Below, piece by piece: positions 1 through 9,590 of a stretch of 64,000 bases of DNA. This stretch comes from Sinorhizobium psoraleae. GTDB lineage: Bacteria > Pseudomonadota > Alphaproteobacteria > Rhizobiales > Rhizobiaceae. Numbering within the stretch: position 1 is the first letter of the stretch; each line of letters begins with the position of its first letter. The notes beneath the pieces were generated by a model. The model ran no database searches, was not told the DNA's origin, and was given only the letters and a program-made list of their open reading frames with translations. The stretch lies in NCBI RefSeq assembly GCF_013283645.1, contig NZ_JABEKV010000001.1:1-64000 (forward strand). The letters are read 5' to 3'. A program made the position numbers and the translations under genes.

Positions 1-282
1 TGATCGGGCTTATAGACCCGCACCCTTTCCCCAGTCAACAGCCATTTTCAAAAAATCGTCAAAAAAACACAACACGCTGAAATCATTGCATAATTTTATG
101 AACAGCGGAAAATCACGGCGAAACGCACCGCAGATGGGGGAGAAAAACGTTGACCGCCCGGTAAAATTTCCGGTCGCAGCCTCACTGCCACCAAATGGCG
201 CCTTTTTCCCTCTCCACAGACGCTTTCCGGCAGCAGCCAAAGACTGCTAGTGTTGCGTGGATCTGGCACAGGGAGACTTCGA
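1..282. other. Upstream non-coding stretch, no gene recognised
   Basis: This AT-richer stretch at the left edge holds no open frame that resembles a known protein. It contains poly-A runs near 45-70 and a TTGACC hexamer near 150 that could be part of a promoter for the downstream cyclodeaminase gene, but no convincing -10 partner was found. The minus-strand frames crossing it look like chance frames. Its left boundary is cut by the window. Confidence 0.4.
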
Positions 283-1230
283 ATGCTGGTACTGGATGCG
301 GCGCAGACGCGCGCGGCTCTGCCATGGGAGGGGCTCGTCAAGGCGCTCGGCGACATGTTCGCGAAAGGATGCGTCATGCCCGTGCGCCATCATCACGATG
401 TCGAGGTTCCGAGCGAGGCGGACGCCACGCTGCTCCTGATGCCGGCGTGGCAACCGGGTGCCTATATCGGCGTCAAGATGGTTTCGGTGTTCCCGGGCAA
501 TCAGATGCGTGGCCTCCCCGCCATTCATGGCAGCTATCTCCTTTCCTCCGGCAAGACCGGCGAGATGCTGGCGATCGTCGATGGCGGCGAACTGACTGCG
601 CGGCGTACTGCCGCCGCGTCCGCACTTGCCGCCCGCTATCTCGCGCACGAGGGCGCGAGCCGGATGCTGATGGTCGGCACCGGCCGGCTGTCGGCGAATG
701 TCATCGAGGCCCACGCTTCGGTACGCCCGATCCGCAACGTGACAATCTGGGGCCGCGATCCGAAAAAGGCGGAAGCAACCGCCAGGGAGCTCAGCCTCAA
801 GAACATATCGGTGACCGTCGCGACCGACCTCGAGACGGCGGCGCGCGAAGCGGATGTCGTCTCCTGCGCGACGCTTTCCTCGGAGCCGCTGATCCGCGGC
901 GATTGGCTGAAGCCGGGCGCGCATCTCGACCTGATCGGCGCGTTCAAGCCGAGCATGCGGGAATCGGACGACCGCGCCGCCGAGCGCTCCAGCATCTTCG
1001 TCGATACGCGCGAAGGCGCGCTCAGCGAGGGCGGCGATATCGTCCAGCCGATCCGCTCCGGCGCCATCACCAGGGATGCCATCCGCGCCGATCTTTTCGA
1101 GCTCGCCCGCGGCACGCATCCTGGCCGCACGAAGCCGGACGAAATCACCCTGTTCAAATCGGTGGGCGCGGCGTTGGAGGATCTGGCAGGCGCCGTACTT
1201 GCCTTCGAGACATATCGGACGAAAGCTTGA
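283..1230 (+). CDS. Ornithine cyclodeaminase / mu-crystallin family protein
   Basis: The 315-residue protein belongs to the ornithine cyclodeaminase/mu-crystallin family of NAD(P)-dependent enzymes, which includes ornithine cyclodeaminase, alanine dehydrogenase and ketimine reductases. The Rossmann nucleotide loop is seen as MVGTGRLSANVIEAH, and the family's later segment appears as SCATLSSEPLIRGDWLKPG followed by DLIGAFKPSMRE. The ATG at 283 is preferred because GGGAG lies about 8 bases upstream and the protein then begins MLVLDAAQTR; a GTG at 250 in the same frame lacks that site. It is followed by an ABC importer on the same strand, so it may act on the imported compound, but the substrate cannot be told from sequence. 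The family is certain, the reaction is not. Confidence 0.85.
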   Translation: MLVLDAAQTRAALPWEGLVKALGDMFAKGCVMPVRHHHDVEVPSEADATLLLMPAWQPGAYIGVKMVSVFPGNQMRGLPAIHGSYLLSSGKTGEMLAIVDGGELTARRTAAASALAARYLAHEGASRMLMVGTGRLSANVIEAHASVRPIRNVTIWGRDPKKAEATARELSLKNISVTVATDLETAAREADVVSCATLSSEPLIRGDWLKPGAHLDLIGAFKPSMRESDDRAAERSSIFVDTREGALSEGGDIVQPIRSGAITRDAIRADLFELARGTHPGRTKPDEITLFKSVGAALEDLAGAVLAFETYRTKA

Positions 1231-1396
1231 ACCGGGTGGCGCGGGCTTAAACCGCGCCGTGCCTTTCCACACCCGGCAGCCGTGGTCCGTTTCACCGAAT
1301 CGTGAGAGCGGCTGCCGCTCGCGCGCATTGACGGCTACGGCATGCAGCTTACCTTCGCCCGACTCTGGTGCGAAGACGACGGGAACGAGACATTTC

Positions 1397-2623
1397 ATGA
1401 TCAGGCGGGCAAGACAGTTCATCACGGCCGTTATGCTGGCGCTCGGTCTCGCCGGGCATGCGGCCGCGACCGACGTCGGAGACTGGTATTCAGTCGCCGC
1501 TGAGGCCAGAGGGCAGACCGTCTATTTCAACGCGTGGGGCGGTTCCGAACCCATAAACGCCTATATCAAGTGGGCCGGCGACCAGATGAAAGCGCGCTAC
1601 GGCGTCACCGTCGTCCATGTGAAGCTCGACGACACGGCAAAGGCGGTTGCCACGGTCGTGGCGGAAAAGGCGGCGGGGAAGGATGCCGGCGGGGCTGTCG
1701 ATCTCATCTGGATCAACGGCGAGAATTTTGCGGCGATGAAGCGCGAGCGCCTGCTCTTCGGTCCCGATTGGGCAACCAAGCTGCCGAACTGGGTCTATGT
1801 CGATCATGAGACCAAGCCAACCATTCTCACGGATTTCACAATACCGACCGGGGGACTGGAGAGCCCCTGGGGCGGCGCCAAGCTTGTTTTCTTCCACGAT
1901 TCGGCGCGGCCCCCGGGCGGCGAACTGCCAGACTCGGCTGCGGGCCTGCTCAGATGGGCAGAAGCCAATCCCGGTCGCTTCTCCTATCCGCAGCCGCCGG
2001 ACTTCATCGGCTCCTCGTTCCTGAAACAGGTGCTGATCGAGCTGATCCACGACAAAACCAAGCTGCAAAGACCCGTCGACGAAGCGAGCTTCGCGGCGGA
2101 TGCGGCGCCGCTCTTTGCCTATCTCGACAAGCTGACGCCGCTGCTCTGGCGCAAGGGCAAGGCCTATCCGCAGAACTATCCCGACATGAAGCAGAAGTTC
2201 GCCGACGGGGAGCTCGACATCGTCTTCGCCTTCAACCCCGCCGAAGCCTCGGCGGCGATTGCCAACGGCGAGTTGCCGGACAGCGTGCGTTCCTTCGTCT
2301 TTTCGGGCGGGACGCTCGGCAACACGCATTTTGTCGCGATCCCGTACAACGCGTCGGCGAAGGCCGGCGCGCTGCTGCTGGCCAATTTCCTGCTTTCGCC
2401 CGAGGCGCAGCTGCGCAAGCAGGACCCGAAAATCTGGGGCGACCCAACCGTCCTGTCATTGGCAAAGCTGCCGGCCGCCGAGCGGCAAGCCTTCAAAGAA
2501 CTCGAACTCGGCGTCGCGACGCTTCGTCCCGATCAACTTGGACCCGCGCTCGACGAGCCGCATCCGGACTGGATGACGCGGATCGAGGCGGAATGGACCC
2601 GGCGATATGGGGCGGCGAACTAG
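1397..2623 (+). CDS. ynjB: ABC transporter substrate-binding protein, YnjB type
   Basis: This 408-residue periplasmic binding protein begins with a Sec signal peptide (MIRRARQF, a hydrophobic core, cleavage around GHAAA-TD). The mature part resembles the YnjB family: the segment YFNAWGGSEPINAYIKW near the start is typical, and the body has the fold of extracellular solute-binding proteins. The frame is open further upstream, but the signal peptide fixes the start at 1397, where GGGAACGAG gives a weak ribosome site. The gene overlaps the permease gene by 17 bases, so the two are translationally linked. The ligand of the Ynj transporters is not established; thiamine-like or organic ligands have been guessed from distant similarity to other binding proteins. 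Confidence 0.85.
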   Translation: MIRRARQFITAVMLALGLAGHAAATDVGDWYSVAAEARGQTVYFNAWGGSEPINAYIKWAGDQMKARYGVTVVHVKLDDTAKAVATVVAEKAAGKDAGGAVDLIWINGENFAAMKRERLLFGPDWATKLPNWVYVDHETKPTILTDFTIPTGGLESPWGGAKLVFFHDSARPPGGELPDSAAGLLRWAEANPGRFSYPQPPDFIGSSFLKQVLIELIHDKTKLQRPVDEASFAADAAPLFAYLDKLTPLLWRKGKAYPQNYPDMKQKFADGELDIVFAFNPAEASAAIANGELPDSVRSFVFSGGTLGNTHFVAIPYNASAKAGALLLANFLLSPEAQLRKQDPKIWGDPTVLSLAKLPAAERQAFKELELGVATLRPDQLGPALDEPHPDWMTRIEAEWTRRYGAAN

Positions 2624-4325
2624 GCAACGGTATCGATACCGAGGAATCACGCACCCGAGCAGCGGGAACGGTCTTCTCGTCCTTATTCTGGGGTTGCCGG
2701 TCCTGGCGGGGGTCGCCGGCACAATCCTGCCGGCATTCGGCTATCTACCCGCTCTCGGCGGGCTTCGCCCGACCGTGGCGCATCTCACCGAACTCGCCGG
2801 CCAGCCCCATATTCTTCGTTCAGTCCTCATCGCTCTGGCGGCGGGCCTGGTCACGACCTCCGCCGCGCTCGCAATCGTCGGAACCTTTATTGCGGGGTTT
2901 GCCGGCACGCCGGTTTTCGCCCGCATCCACCACCTGGTTTCGCCGCTGCTTGCGGTTCCACATGCCGCGGCTGCGTTCGCGCTCGCCTTTCTCATCGCGC
3001 CGTCCGGCCTTCTTCTCCGACTGATCTCGCCGGAGCTTACCGGCTTCACGCGACCGCCGGACTGGCTTCTGCCAAACGATCCTCTCGCGCTCTCGATGAT
3101 CGCAGGGCTGATCACCAAGGAGGTCCCCTTCCTCTTCCTGGTGACGCTCGCCGCCCTGCCGCAACTTCCACTGCGCAGGGCGCGGCAACTGGCGGCGGCG
3201 CTTGGCTACGGGCGCGTGTCCGGTTTTATGATCAGCCTGTGGCCCACGCTCTACAGGCAAATCCGGCTGCCGGTCTTCGCCGTGCTCGCCTATTCGGTCT
3301 CCGTTGTCGACGTCGCGATGATTCTTGGTCCGCAACTGCCAGCAACACTGCCGGTCCGTATCGCCCATTGGGCGGCCGATCATGATCTCAGGGTGCGGTT
3401 CCTTGCTTCGGCGGGTGCATTGCTGCAGCTCTTCGTCGTCGTTGCGGCAATGGCAATCTGGCTTGCGTTGGAGCGGCTCGGAAAGCTTGCGCGGAGCTTC
3501 ATGACGCTTGCGGGTACACGGCTCCGGAAGGACATGGTAGTTCGCGCAATGTCGGGAATGGCAATGGCCGGCTGCGCCGCCATCATTTTTTCAGGACTGG
3601 CCGCCCTTTTCATCTGGTCGGTCGCCGGGCTCTGGCCGTTTCCGAATGCACTGCCGGGGGCGATCACGGGCAAGATCTGGCTGCGCGCACTGCCTCAAAT
3701 CTCCGAGCCGCTTCTCACGACAGTCGCGCTCGCTCTCTCCGCCTCGGCCCTGGCTTTGATTATCGCGATTTTCTTGCTCCATCGGAATGGCGCTGGCCAA
3801 GCCGGAAACGGTGGGAGCTACAAGCTTCTCTACCTGCCGCTGCTCGTACCCGAAATCAGTTTTGTGTTCGGCCTGCAAATCCTGGCAATCGCGGTCGGTT
3901 TCACACCCGCTTTTCCAAGTGTCCTCGCCGTCCACTTTCTGTTCGTCCTGCCTTACGTTCTGTTGTCGCTGTCGGCACCTTGGCGCGAACTCGACCCGCG
4001 CTACGAGCGGATAGCGGCCGGGCTTGGGAAATCGTCCTTGCGGATCCTTGTCACCGTCCGGCTGCCGCTCCTATTTCGAGCCTGCCTCACTGCGCTTGCC
4101 GTCGGCTTTTCGGTATCGGTCAGCCTCTATCTTCCGACGCTGCTGATCGGAGCGGGACGTCTGACCACGATCACCACCGAGGCCGTGGCACTTTCCGCCG
4201 GCGGCGACCGGCGTGTCATCGGCGTCTATGCCCTCGTTCAGGCGGCCCTCCCCTTCCTCGCATTTCTCGTTGCGTCGCTTGGTCCCCAGTTGCTATTCCG
4301 CAACCGTCGCGCAATGAGGATGTGA
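2607..4325 (+). CDS. ynjC: ABC transporter permease, fused double-domain, YnjC type
   Basis: This is a 572-residue polytopic membrane protein with two tandem binding-protein-dependent permease domains, about residues 50-285 and 345-560, with roughly twelve hydrophobic segments. Both halves carry an EAA-like loop: the first around ARQLAAALGYGRVSGF and the second around RYERIAAGLGKSSLRI. The duplicated form matches YnjC, where a single chain supplies both membrane halves of the importer. The start at 2607 overlaps the end of the binding-protein gene, and the stop is immediately followed by the ATPase start, so the three genes form one operon. Confidence 0.88.
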   Translation: MGRRTRQRYRYRGITHPSSGNGLLVLILGLPVLAGVAGTILPAFGYLPALGGLRPTVAHLTELAGQPHILRSVLIALAAGLVTTSAALAIVGTFIAGFAGTPVFARIHHLVSPLLAVPHAAAAFALAFLIAPSGLLLRLISPELTGFTRPPDWLLPNDPLALSMIAGLITKEVPFLFLVTLAALPQLPLRRARQLAAALGYGRVSGFMISLWPTLYRQIRLPVFAVLAYSVSVVDVAMILGPQLPATLPVRIAHWAADHDLRVRFLASAGALLQLFVVVAAMAIWLALERLGKLARSFMTLAGTRLRKDMVVRAMSGMAMAGCAAIIFSGLAALFIWSVAGLWPFPNALPGAITGKIWLRALPQISEPLLTTVALALSASALALIIAIFLLHRNGAGQAGNGGSYKLLYLPLLVPEISFVFGLQILAIAVGFTPAFPSVLAVHFLFVLPYVLLSLSAPWRELDPRYERIAAGLGKSSLRILVTVRLPLLFRACLTALAVGFSVSVSLYLPTLLIGAGRLTTITTEAVALSAGGDRRVIGVYALVQAALPFLAFLVASLGPQLLFRNRRAMRM

Positions 4326-4991
4326 ATGCAGGCCGTTGATGACCCGATGCCGCTCACGCTGGCGGATGTGACGATCCGACTGGCGGAACGGACGTTGCTG
4401 TCCGTGTCGGCGACGGTGTTGCCCGGCGAGGTCCTGACCGTCATGGGCCCGTCCGGATCCGGCAAATCGACCCTGCTCGCCTTTGCCGGCGGGTTTCTCG
4501 ACCCGGCTTTCCGTGTCAGGGGCCGAATTCTGATCGGAAGCAAAGATCTTACCGACCTGCCGGCAAACGAGCGCCGCGCCGGCATCCTGTTTCAGGATCC
4601 CCTGCTTTTTCCGCACCTCTCTGTCGGCGGCAACATCATGTTTGCGATACCGCAGGCGGTGAAAGGGCATCGCATGAGACGGCAAGTCGCCGAGCAGGCA
4701 CTCGAACAGGTCGGGCTCGCCGGCTTCTTCGACCGCGATCCGGAAACGCTTTCCGGCGGCCAGAAGGCCCGGGTGGCGCTGCAGCGGACACTCGTCTCCG
4801 CGCCGCGTTACCTCCTGCTCGACGAACCTTTTTCGAAACTCGACATGGCGCTCCGGCAGCAGACCCGCGCGCTGGTCTTCTCGAAGGCGAAAGCGGCGGG
4901 CATCCCGATCATCCTCGTGACCCATGACAGTGCGGACGCAGAGGCGGCGGGCGGCAGGGTGATCGAGGTCGGGACCGAGGGAGAGGCCTGA
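4326..4991 (+). CDS. ynjD: ABC transporter ATP-binding protein, YnjD type
   Basis: This 221-residue nucleotide-binding subunit powers the YnjBC importer on the cytoplasmic face. It has Walker A (GPSGSGKST), a Q-loop (LFQDPLLFPHLSV), the ABC signature LSGGQKARVALQRTLV, Walker B with catalytic Glu (YLLLDEPF) and the switch His (LVTHDSADA). The start codon directly follows the permease stop, and the stop codon TGA overlaps the ATG of hrpB, so hrpB is translationally coupled to it. An alternative internal ATG at 4347 would remove seven residues. Confidence 0.92.
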   Translation: MQAVDDPMPLTLADVTIRLAERTLLSVSATVLPGEVLTVMGPSGSGKSTLLAFAGGFLDPAFRVRGRILIGSKDLTDLPANERRAGILFQDPLLFPHLSVGGNIMFAIPQAVKGHRMRRQVAEQALEQVGLAGFFDRDPETLSGGQKARVALQRTLVSAPRYLLLDEPFSKLDMALRQQTRALVFSKAKAAGIPIILVTHDSADAEAAGGRVIEVGTEGEA

Positions 4992-7450
4992 TGCGCGATC
5001 TCCCGCCCTTACCGGTGCGCGACATCCTGCCCCGCATGGGAGATGCACTCGCAAATGCGCCGTCCGTCGTGCTCTCGGCACCACCCGGCGCCGGCAAGAC
5101 GACGCTTGTGCCCCTCTTCCTTCTCGACCAGCCTTGGCTCAACGGCGGCAAGGTCATCCTCCTGGAGCCGCGCCGGCTCGCCGCCCGCGCCGCTGCGGGA
5201 CGCATGGCCGAGCTTCTCGGAGAAAAGGTCGGAGGCACCGTCGGTTACCGAATGCGGCTCGACAACCGAGTGTCGGCGCGGACGCGGATCGAGGTGGTGA
5301 CCGAAGGCGTCTTTAGCCGGATGATCCTCGACGACCCCGAGCTCTCCGGTGTTTCGGCCGTGCTTTTCGACGAATTCCACGAGCGCTCGCTCGACGCCGA
5401 TTTCGGCCTGGCGCTGGCGCTCGACGTGCAGTCGGCTTTGCGCGACGACCTGAAGATCGTCGTCATGTCGGCGACGCTTGATGTCGCGCGGGTCGCCAAG
5501 CTGCTTGGCGATGCTCCCGTCATCGAAAGCCAGGGCCGCAGCTTTCCGATCGATATTCGCTACGAGGACAGGAACGCCGGCGAGAGCGCCGAGGACGCGG
5601 TCGCGCGGGCGATCGTCGAAGCACACCGAACCGAAGCGGGTTCGATCCTCGCCTTCCTTCCAGGCCAGGCGGAAATCACCCGCACGGCTGAGCGCCTCGC
5701 TGGTCGTTTCGACGAAAAGACCGCGATCGTGCCGCTCTACGGCAACTTGAGCCAGAAGGAGCAGGATGCGGCGATCCGCCCGGCACCAGCCGGTACGCGC
5801 AAGATTGTGCTCGCGACGTCGATCGCCGAGACCTCAATCACGATCGACGGCGTGCGGATCGTCGTCGACAGCGGGCTGCAGCGGCTGCCGGTGTTCGAAG
5901 CCTCGACAGGGATCACCCGGTTGGAAACCGTGCGCGTGTCGCGTGCATCGGCCGATCAACGGGCCGGGCGCGCCGGGCGAACCGAGCCCGGGATCGCCAT
6001 ACGCCTGTGGCACGCGGGCCAAACCGCAGCGCTTGCCGCCTTCACGCCGCCGCAGATCCTCGCGAGCGATCTTTCGAGCCTCCTGCTCGATCTTGCTCAT
6101 TGGGGCGTTACCGATCCGTCCTCGCTCGCCTTCATCGATCCGCCGCCGGAGACGACATTGCGCGAGGCGCGCAGTCTGCTGATCGAGCTTGGCGCGCTCG
6201 AAGCCAACGGTGCGCTGACGCCGCGCGGCCGCAGGATACGCGATCTCGCCCTGCCCATCCGGCTGGCTGCAATGGCAGTCTCGGCAGCCGAAGAGGGCCA
6301 GGCGCGAGAAGCCTGCCTGCTGGCGGTGATGCTGACGGAACAGGGCCTCGGCGGCAACAGTCTCGACCTTGAGGAGCGGCTGCGCCGGTTCCGGGCGGAC
6401 CGCGGCGATCGCGCCGACGCCGCACGGAGTCTCGCAAGACGCATGGCGGCGGATCTCACGACGCAAAAGAACGACGGCGAAAATGCGATGCCCGGTCCGT
6501 TGCTGATGCACGCCTTTCCTGATCGGATCGCGCTCCAGCGCGGTGGGCGCGGGCGTTTCGTGATGGCGAACGGCCGCGGCGCCGAGGTGCCCGAGACCGA
6601 ACGACTTGCCGCGGCGGGCATGCTCGTCATTGCCGACCTGACCGGGAGGGCCGGCGCCCAGCGTGTGCTCGCAGCCGCGGAAATCACCAGGACCGATGTC
6701 GAGGCGCATATGCCGGAGGCAATCCGGCGCGAGGAGCAGATTTTCTTCGATCGGGCGAGCCGCCAGGTGCGCGCCCGCCGCGTCACCCGGCTCGGCGCCA
6801 TTATTTTTGAGGAAACGCCGCTTTCGCGCCCGAGCGGCGAAGCCGCGGCACGCGCGCTCGCCGACGGCGTTCATCAATTAGGGCTTGCCGTCCTGCCATT
6901 TTCGAAGGACGCCGCGCAGCTGCGCGATCGCATCGGCTTTCTCCATCGCTCGATCGGCGAACCGTGGCCGGACGTCTCGGATGAGGCACTGCTGTCGCGC
7001 CTCGACAATTGGTTCGTGCCGTTTCAGCATGGCGCCGGCAGCATCGACGGCATCAAGGCCTCCGACCTCGCCGAGGGTCTCTTGTCCCTCGTTCCCTACG
7101 AGCTTCAGCGCGAGCTTGGTAAGCTGGCCCCGACGCATTTCGAAGCTCCGACGGGGCATCGCCATCCCATTCACTATGACGGCGACGAACCCTTGCTTTC
7201 AATCCGCGTGCAGGAGCTTTTCGGCCTGAAAGTGCATCCGACGATCGGTAACGGCAGGCTGCCGCTGTTGCTGGAGCTGATCTCTCCCGGCCACCGCCCG
7301 ATCCAGACGACGCGCGACCTGCCGGGCTTCTGGGCCGGATCGTGGAGGGATGTAAGAGCCGACATGCGCGGACGCTATCCCAAGCACCCCTGGCCGGAGG
7401 ATCCGGCAAGCGCGAAGCCGACGACACGCGCCAAACCGCGTGGTACATGA
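4991..7450 (+). CDS. hrpB: ATP-dependent helicase HrpB
   Basis: The 819-residue protein is a DExH-box helicase of the HrpB family. Visible motifs are Walker A (SAPPGAGKTT, near residue 31), motif II as DEFHER rather than DEAH, motif III (MSATLD), and motifs V-VI (ATSIAETSITIDGV, then QRAGRAGRTEPG). The C-terminal region from about 480 is the HrpB-specific extension. The length is typical of the family. The cellular role of HrpB in alphaproteobacteria is poorly defined. The ATG overlaps the stop of the upstream ABC ATPase by one base, so the gene is translated together with the importer although no functional tie is obvious. Confidence 0.93.
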   Translation: MRDLPPLPVRDILPRMGDALANAPSVVLSAPPGAGKTTLVPLFLLDQPWLNGGKVILLEPRRLAARAAAGRMAELLGEKVGGTVGYRMRLDNRVSARTRIEVVTEGVFSRMILDDPELSGVSAVLFDEFHERSLDADFGLALALDVQSALRDDLKIVVMSATLDVARVAKLLGDAPVIESQGRSFPIDIRYEDRNAGESAEDAVARAIVEAHRTEAGSILAFLPGQAEITRTAERLAGRFDEKTAIVPLYGNLSQKEQDAAIRPAPAGTRKIVLATSIAETSITIDGVRIVVDSGLQRLPVFEASTGITRLETVRVSRASADQRAGRAGRTEPGIAIRLWHAGQTAALAAFTPPQILASDLSSLLLDLAHWGVTDPSSLAFIDPPPETTLREARSLLIELGALEANGALTPRGRRIRDLALPIRLAAMAVSAAEEGQAREACLLAVMLTEQGLGGNSLDLEERLRRFRADRGDRADAARSLARRMAADLTTQKNDGENAMPGPLLMHAFPDRIALQRGGRGRFVMANGRGAEVPETERLAAAGMLVIADLTGRAGAQRVLAAAEITRTDVEAHMPEAIRREEQIFFDRASRQVRARRVTRLGAIIFEETPLSRPSGEAAARALADGVHQLGLAVLPFSKDAAQLRDRIGFLHRSIGEPWPDVSDEALLSRLDNWFVPFQHGAGSIDGIKASDLAEGLLSLVPYELQRELGKLAPTHFEAPTGHRHPIHYDGDEPLLSIRVQELFGLKVHPTIGNGRLPLLLELISPGHRPIQTTRDLPGFWAGSWRDVRADMRGRYPKHPWPEDPASAKPTTRAKPRGT

Positions 7451-7560
7451 AAGCACGGTATAATTGGTGATCGAAACACGTTTGAGGGATTATATCGAAC
7501 ACGAAGTCCGCGCAGCGATCCCGCATCCGGCGGCGCGGCGTTGAAGCGGAAAGCAACAGC

Positions 7561-8859
7561 ATGGCAGCAGCAATGGCACTCGACCACAACGACATGAACA
7601 GCAATCGCAGTCTCAGGCTGCAGACGCTCGTTCGCCTGCGTTGGCTGGCCGTGGGTGGTCAGTCCATCGCCGTCGTCATTACTGCGCTGTGGCTGCAGTT
7701 TCCATTGCCGCTCGTTCCCTGTTCGGTGCTGATCGCAAGCCTGGCGCTTTTGAATACCTTCCTCACGATCCGCTTTCCGCCGACGCACCGGCTGACGCCG
7801 CCTGCTGCCTTCGCGCTGCTCGGCCTCGATCTCGCGCAGCTGACCGCGCTGCTCTTCATCACCGGAGGCCTCGCCAATCCCTTTGCGCCGCTGCTATGCG
7901 TGCCGGTCATTATCTCCTCGGCCTCCCAGCCGAAGCCGCATAGCATCGTGCTGGCGGGCCTTGCCGTCATCGGCGTTACCGCGCTCGCCTTCTCGCCCTT
8001 CCCGCTGCCCTGGTATCCGGGAACCGTTCTGCTGATCCCGCGGGTGCTGACGGCCGGCATCTGGTTCGCGATCGTTTCCATGACGGCTTTCGCCGCCTTC
8101 TACACCTATCGGGTCTCGCTGGAGGCGAGCGAACTTTCAGAGGCCCTGACTGCGACCGAGCTTGTACTCCAGCGTGAAAAGCACCTGTCGCAGCTTGACG
8201 GTCTCGCCGCTGCCGCCGCGCATGAGCTCGGAACGCCGCTCGCGACCATCAGCGTCGTCGCCAAGGAGATGGAGCGGGAACTCGGCGACGACCCTCGCTT
8301 TGGAGAGGATGTCCACTTGCTGCGCAGCCAGAGCGAACGCTGCCGCGATATCCTGAAGCGAATCACGACGCTCTCGTCCGAGAGCGAGGAGCATATGCGG
8401 CTCCTGCCGCTTTCATCGCTGATCGAGGAAGTGATGGCTCCCCATCGCGAATTCGGGATAGAGATCGAGCTCAAGGAAAAAGGCGATCGCGCTTCCGAAC
8501 CGGTCGGCATCCGTAACGCGGGCATTCTCTACGGGCTCGGCAACCTGCTAGAAAACGCGGTCGACTATGCGCGCAAGAAGGTGACTGTCACGGCGGAGCA
8601 TACGGCCGAGCGCGTGAAAGTGACAATCGAGGATGATGGCGATGGTTTTTCGCCGGATATCCTCATGCGCATCGGCGAGCCTTACGTCACCAAGCGCCAG
8701 AAGGACGACAGCGCCGGCGGTCTCGGCCTCGGCCTCTTCATTGCCAAGACCCTGTTGGAGCGCTCAGGGGCCCGGCTGCGCTTCGAGAACGGCAGCTCCG
8801 GTGCGCGTGTCAGCGTCGAATGGCCGCGCACGCTGATGGATACGAAACTGGCGAAATGA
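7561..8859 (+). CDS. actS: Redox/acid-response sensor histidine kinase ActS (RegB/PrrB family)
   Basis: This 432-residue membrane sensor kinase has an N-terminal block of about six transmembrane segments (residues 25-185) containing the RegB-family quinone-site heptapeptide GGLANPF (102-108). The H-box is AAAAHELGTPLATI with phospho-acceptor His221. A cysteine in SERCRDIL (Cys261) falls where RegB carries its redox-active cysteine. The N-box (GNLLENAVDYA), G1 (DDGDGFSP) and G2 (GGLGLGLF) boxes are intact. In rhizobia ActS/ActR controls acid tolerance and redox-dependent carbon, nitrogen and respiratory genes. It lies just upstream of its response regulator. Met5 and Met12 are other possible starts. 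Confidence 0.94.
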   Translation: MAAAMALDHNDMNSNRSLRLQTLVRLRWLAVGGQSIAVVITALWLQFPLPLVPCSVLIASLALLNTFLTIRFPPTHRLTPPAAFALLGLDLAQLTALLFITGGLANPFAPLLCVPVIISSASQPKPHSIVLAGLAVIGVTALAFSPFPLPWYPGTVLLIPRVLTAGIWFAIVSMTAFAAFYTYRVSLEASELSEALTATELVLQREKHLSQLDGLAAAAAHELGTPLATISVVAKEMERELGDDPRFGEDVHLLRSQSERCRDILKRITTLSSESEEHMRLLPLSSLIEEVMAPHREFGIEIELKEKGDRASEPVGIRNAGILYGLGNLLENAVDYARKKVTVTAEHTAERVKVTIEDDGDGFSPDILMRIGEPYVTKRQKDDSAGGLGLGLFIAKTLLERSGARLRFENGSSGARVSVEWPRTLMDTKLAK

Positions 8860-8963
8860 CCTTTGGCAGTTTATTGAAGACTGTTGTGAGAAAACCCACA
8901 TAATTTCAGCGAGAACGCCCGCTTTTTTGCTGAGGGCCAGGTTTTTGCCTAGGGATTGGAAGT

Positions 8964-9548
8964 ATGACGGAAAAATCGACAGCCGCGCCAAGCGCACAGT
9001 CTCCGGACGCCGACCTGATCGGGCCCGACAGAACCCTGTTGATTGTCGATGATGACGGTCCGTTCCTGCGTCGTCTGGCGCGCGCAATGGAGGCGCGAGG
9101 CTTCACGGTCGATATTGCCGAGTCGGTCGCCGAGGGCATCGCCAAGGCCAAGGGCAACCCGCCGAAGCACGCCGTCATCGATCTCCGGCTCGGCGATGGC
9201 AGCGGCCTCGACGTGATCGAAGCCATCCGTGGACGCCGGGACGACACCCGAATGATCATGCTCACCGGTTACGGCAACATCGCCACGGCCGTGAATGCGG
9301 TCAAGCTTGGCGCGGTCGACTACCTCGCAAAGCCGGCCGATGCCGACGACATTTTTGCCGCGCTCGTCCAGCGCCAAGGCGAAAGGGTGGAGCCGCCGGA
9401 AAATCCGATGTCGGCAGACCGGGTGCGCTGGGAACACATCCAGCGCGTCTATGAGATGTGCGAACGCAACGTCTCGGAAACGGCTCGCCGGCTCAACATG
9501 CACCGCAGAACGCTGCAGCGGATCCTGGCGAAACGCGCCCCGAAATAA
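8964..9548 (+). CDS. actR: Response regulator ActR (RegA/PrrA family)
   Basis: The 194-residue regulator has an N-terminal receiver domain with acidic pocket VDDDG and phospho-acceptor Asp73 (VIDLRLGDGSG), the conserved LTGYG and the switch Lys in YLAKPA. A short proline-containing linker (VEPPENPM) leads to a C-terminal Fis-type helix-turn-helix, ERNVSETARRLNMHRRTLQR, which is nearly invariant in the RegA/PrrA/ActR family. It receives phosphate from ActS, encoded 104 bases upstream on the same strand. The gene converges on the MmcB-family gene; no clear intrinsic terminator is visible in the 42-base gap. Confidence 0.95.
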   Translation: MTEKSTAAPSAQSPDADLIGPDRTLLIVDDDGPFLRRLARAMEARGFTVDIAESVAEGIAKAKGNPPKHAVIDLRLGDGSGLDVIEAIRGRRDDTRMIMLTGYGNIATAVNAVKLGAVDYLAKPADADDIFAALVQRQGERVEPPENPMSADRVRWEHIQRVYEMCERNVSETARRLNMHRRTLQRILAKRAPK

Positions 9549-9590
9549 TCAGCTATCGGGGATTTCGGAATGGTGGCGTAAGCGGGGTGC

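Noticed and set aside
10-240. Minus-strand 76-codon frame at the left edge
   Set aside because: No similarity, no clear ribosome site, and it lies in AT-rich promoter-like DNA.
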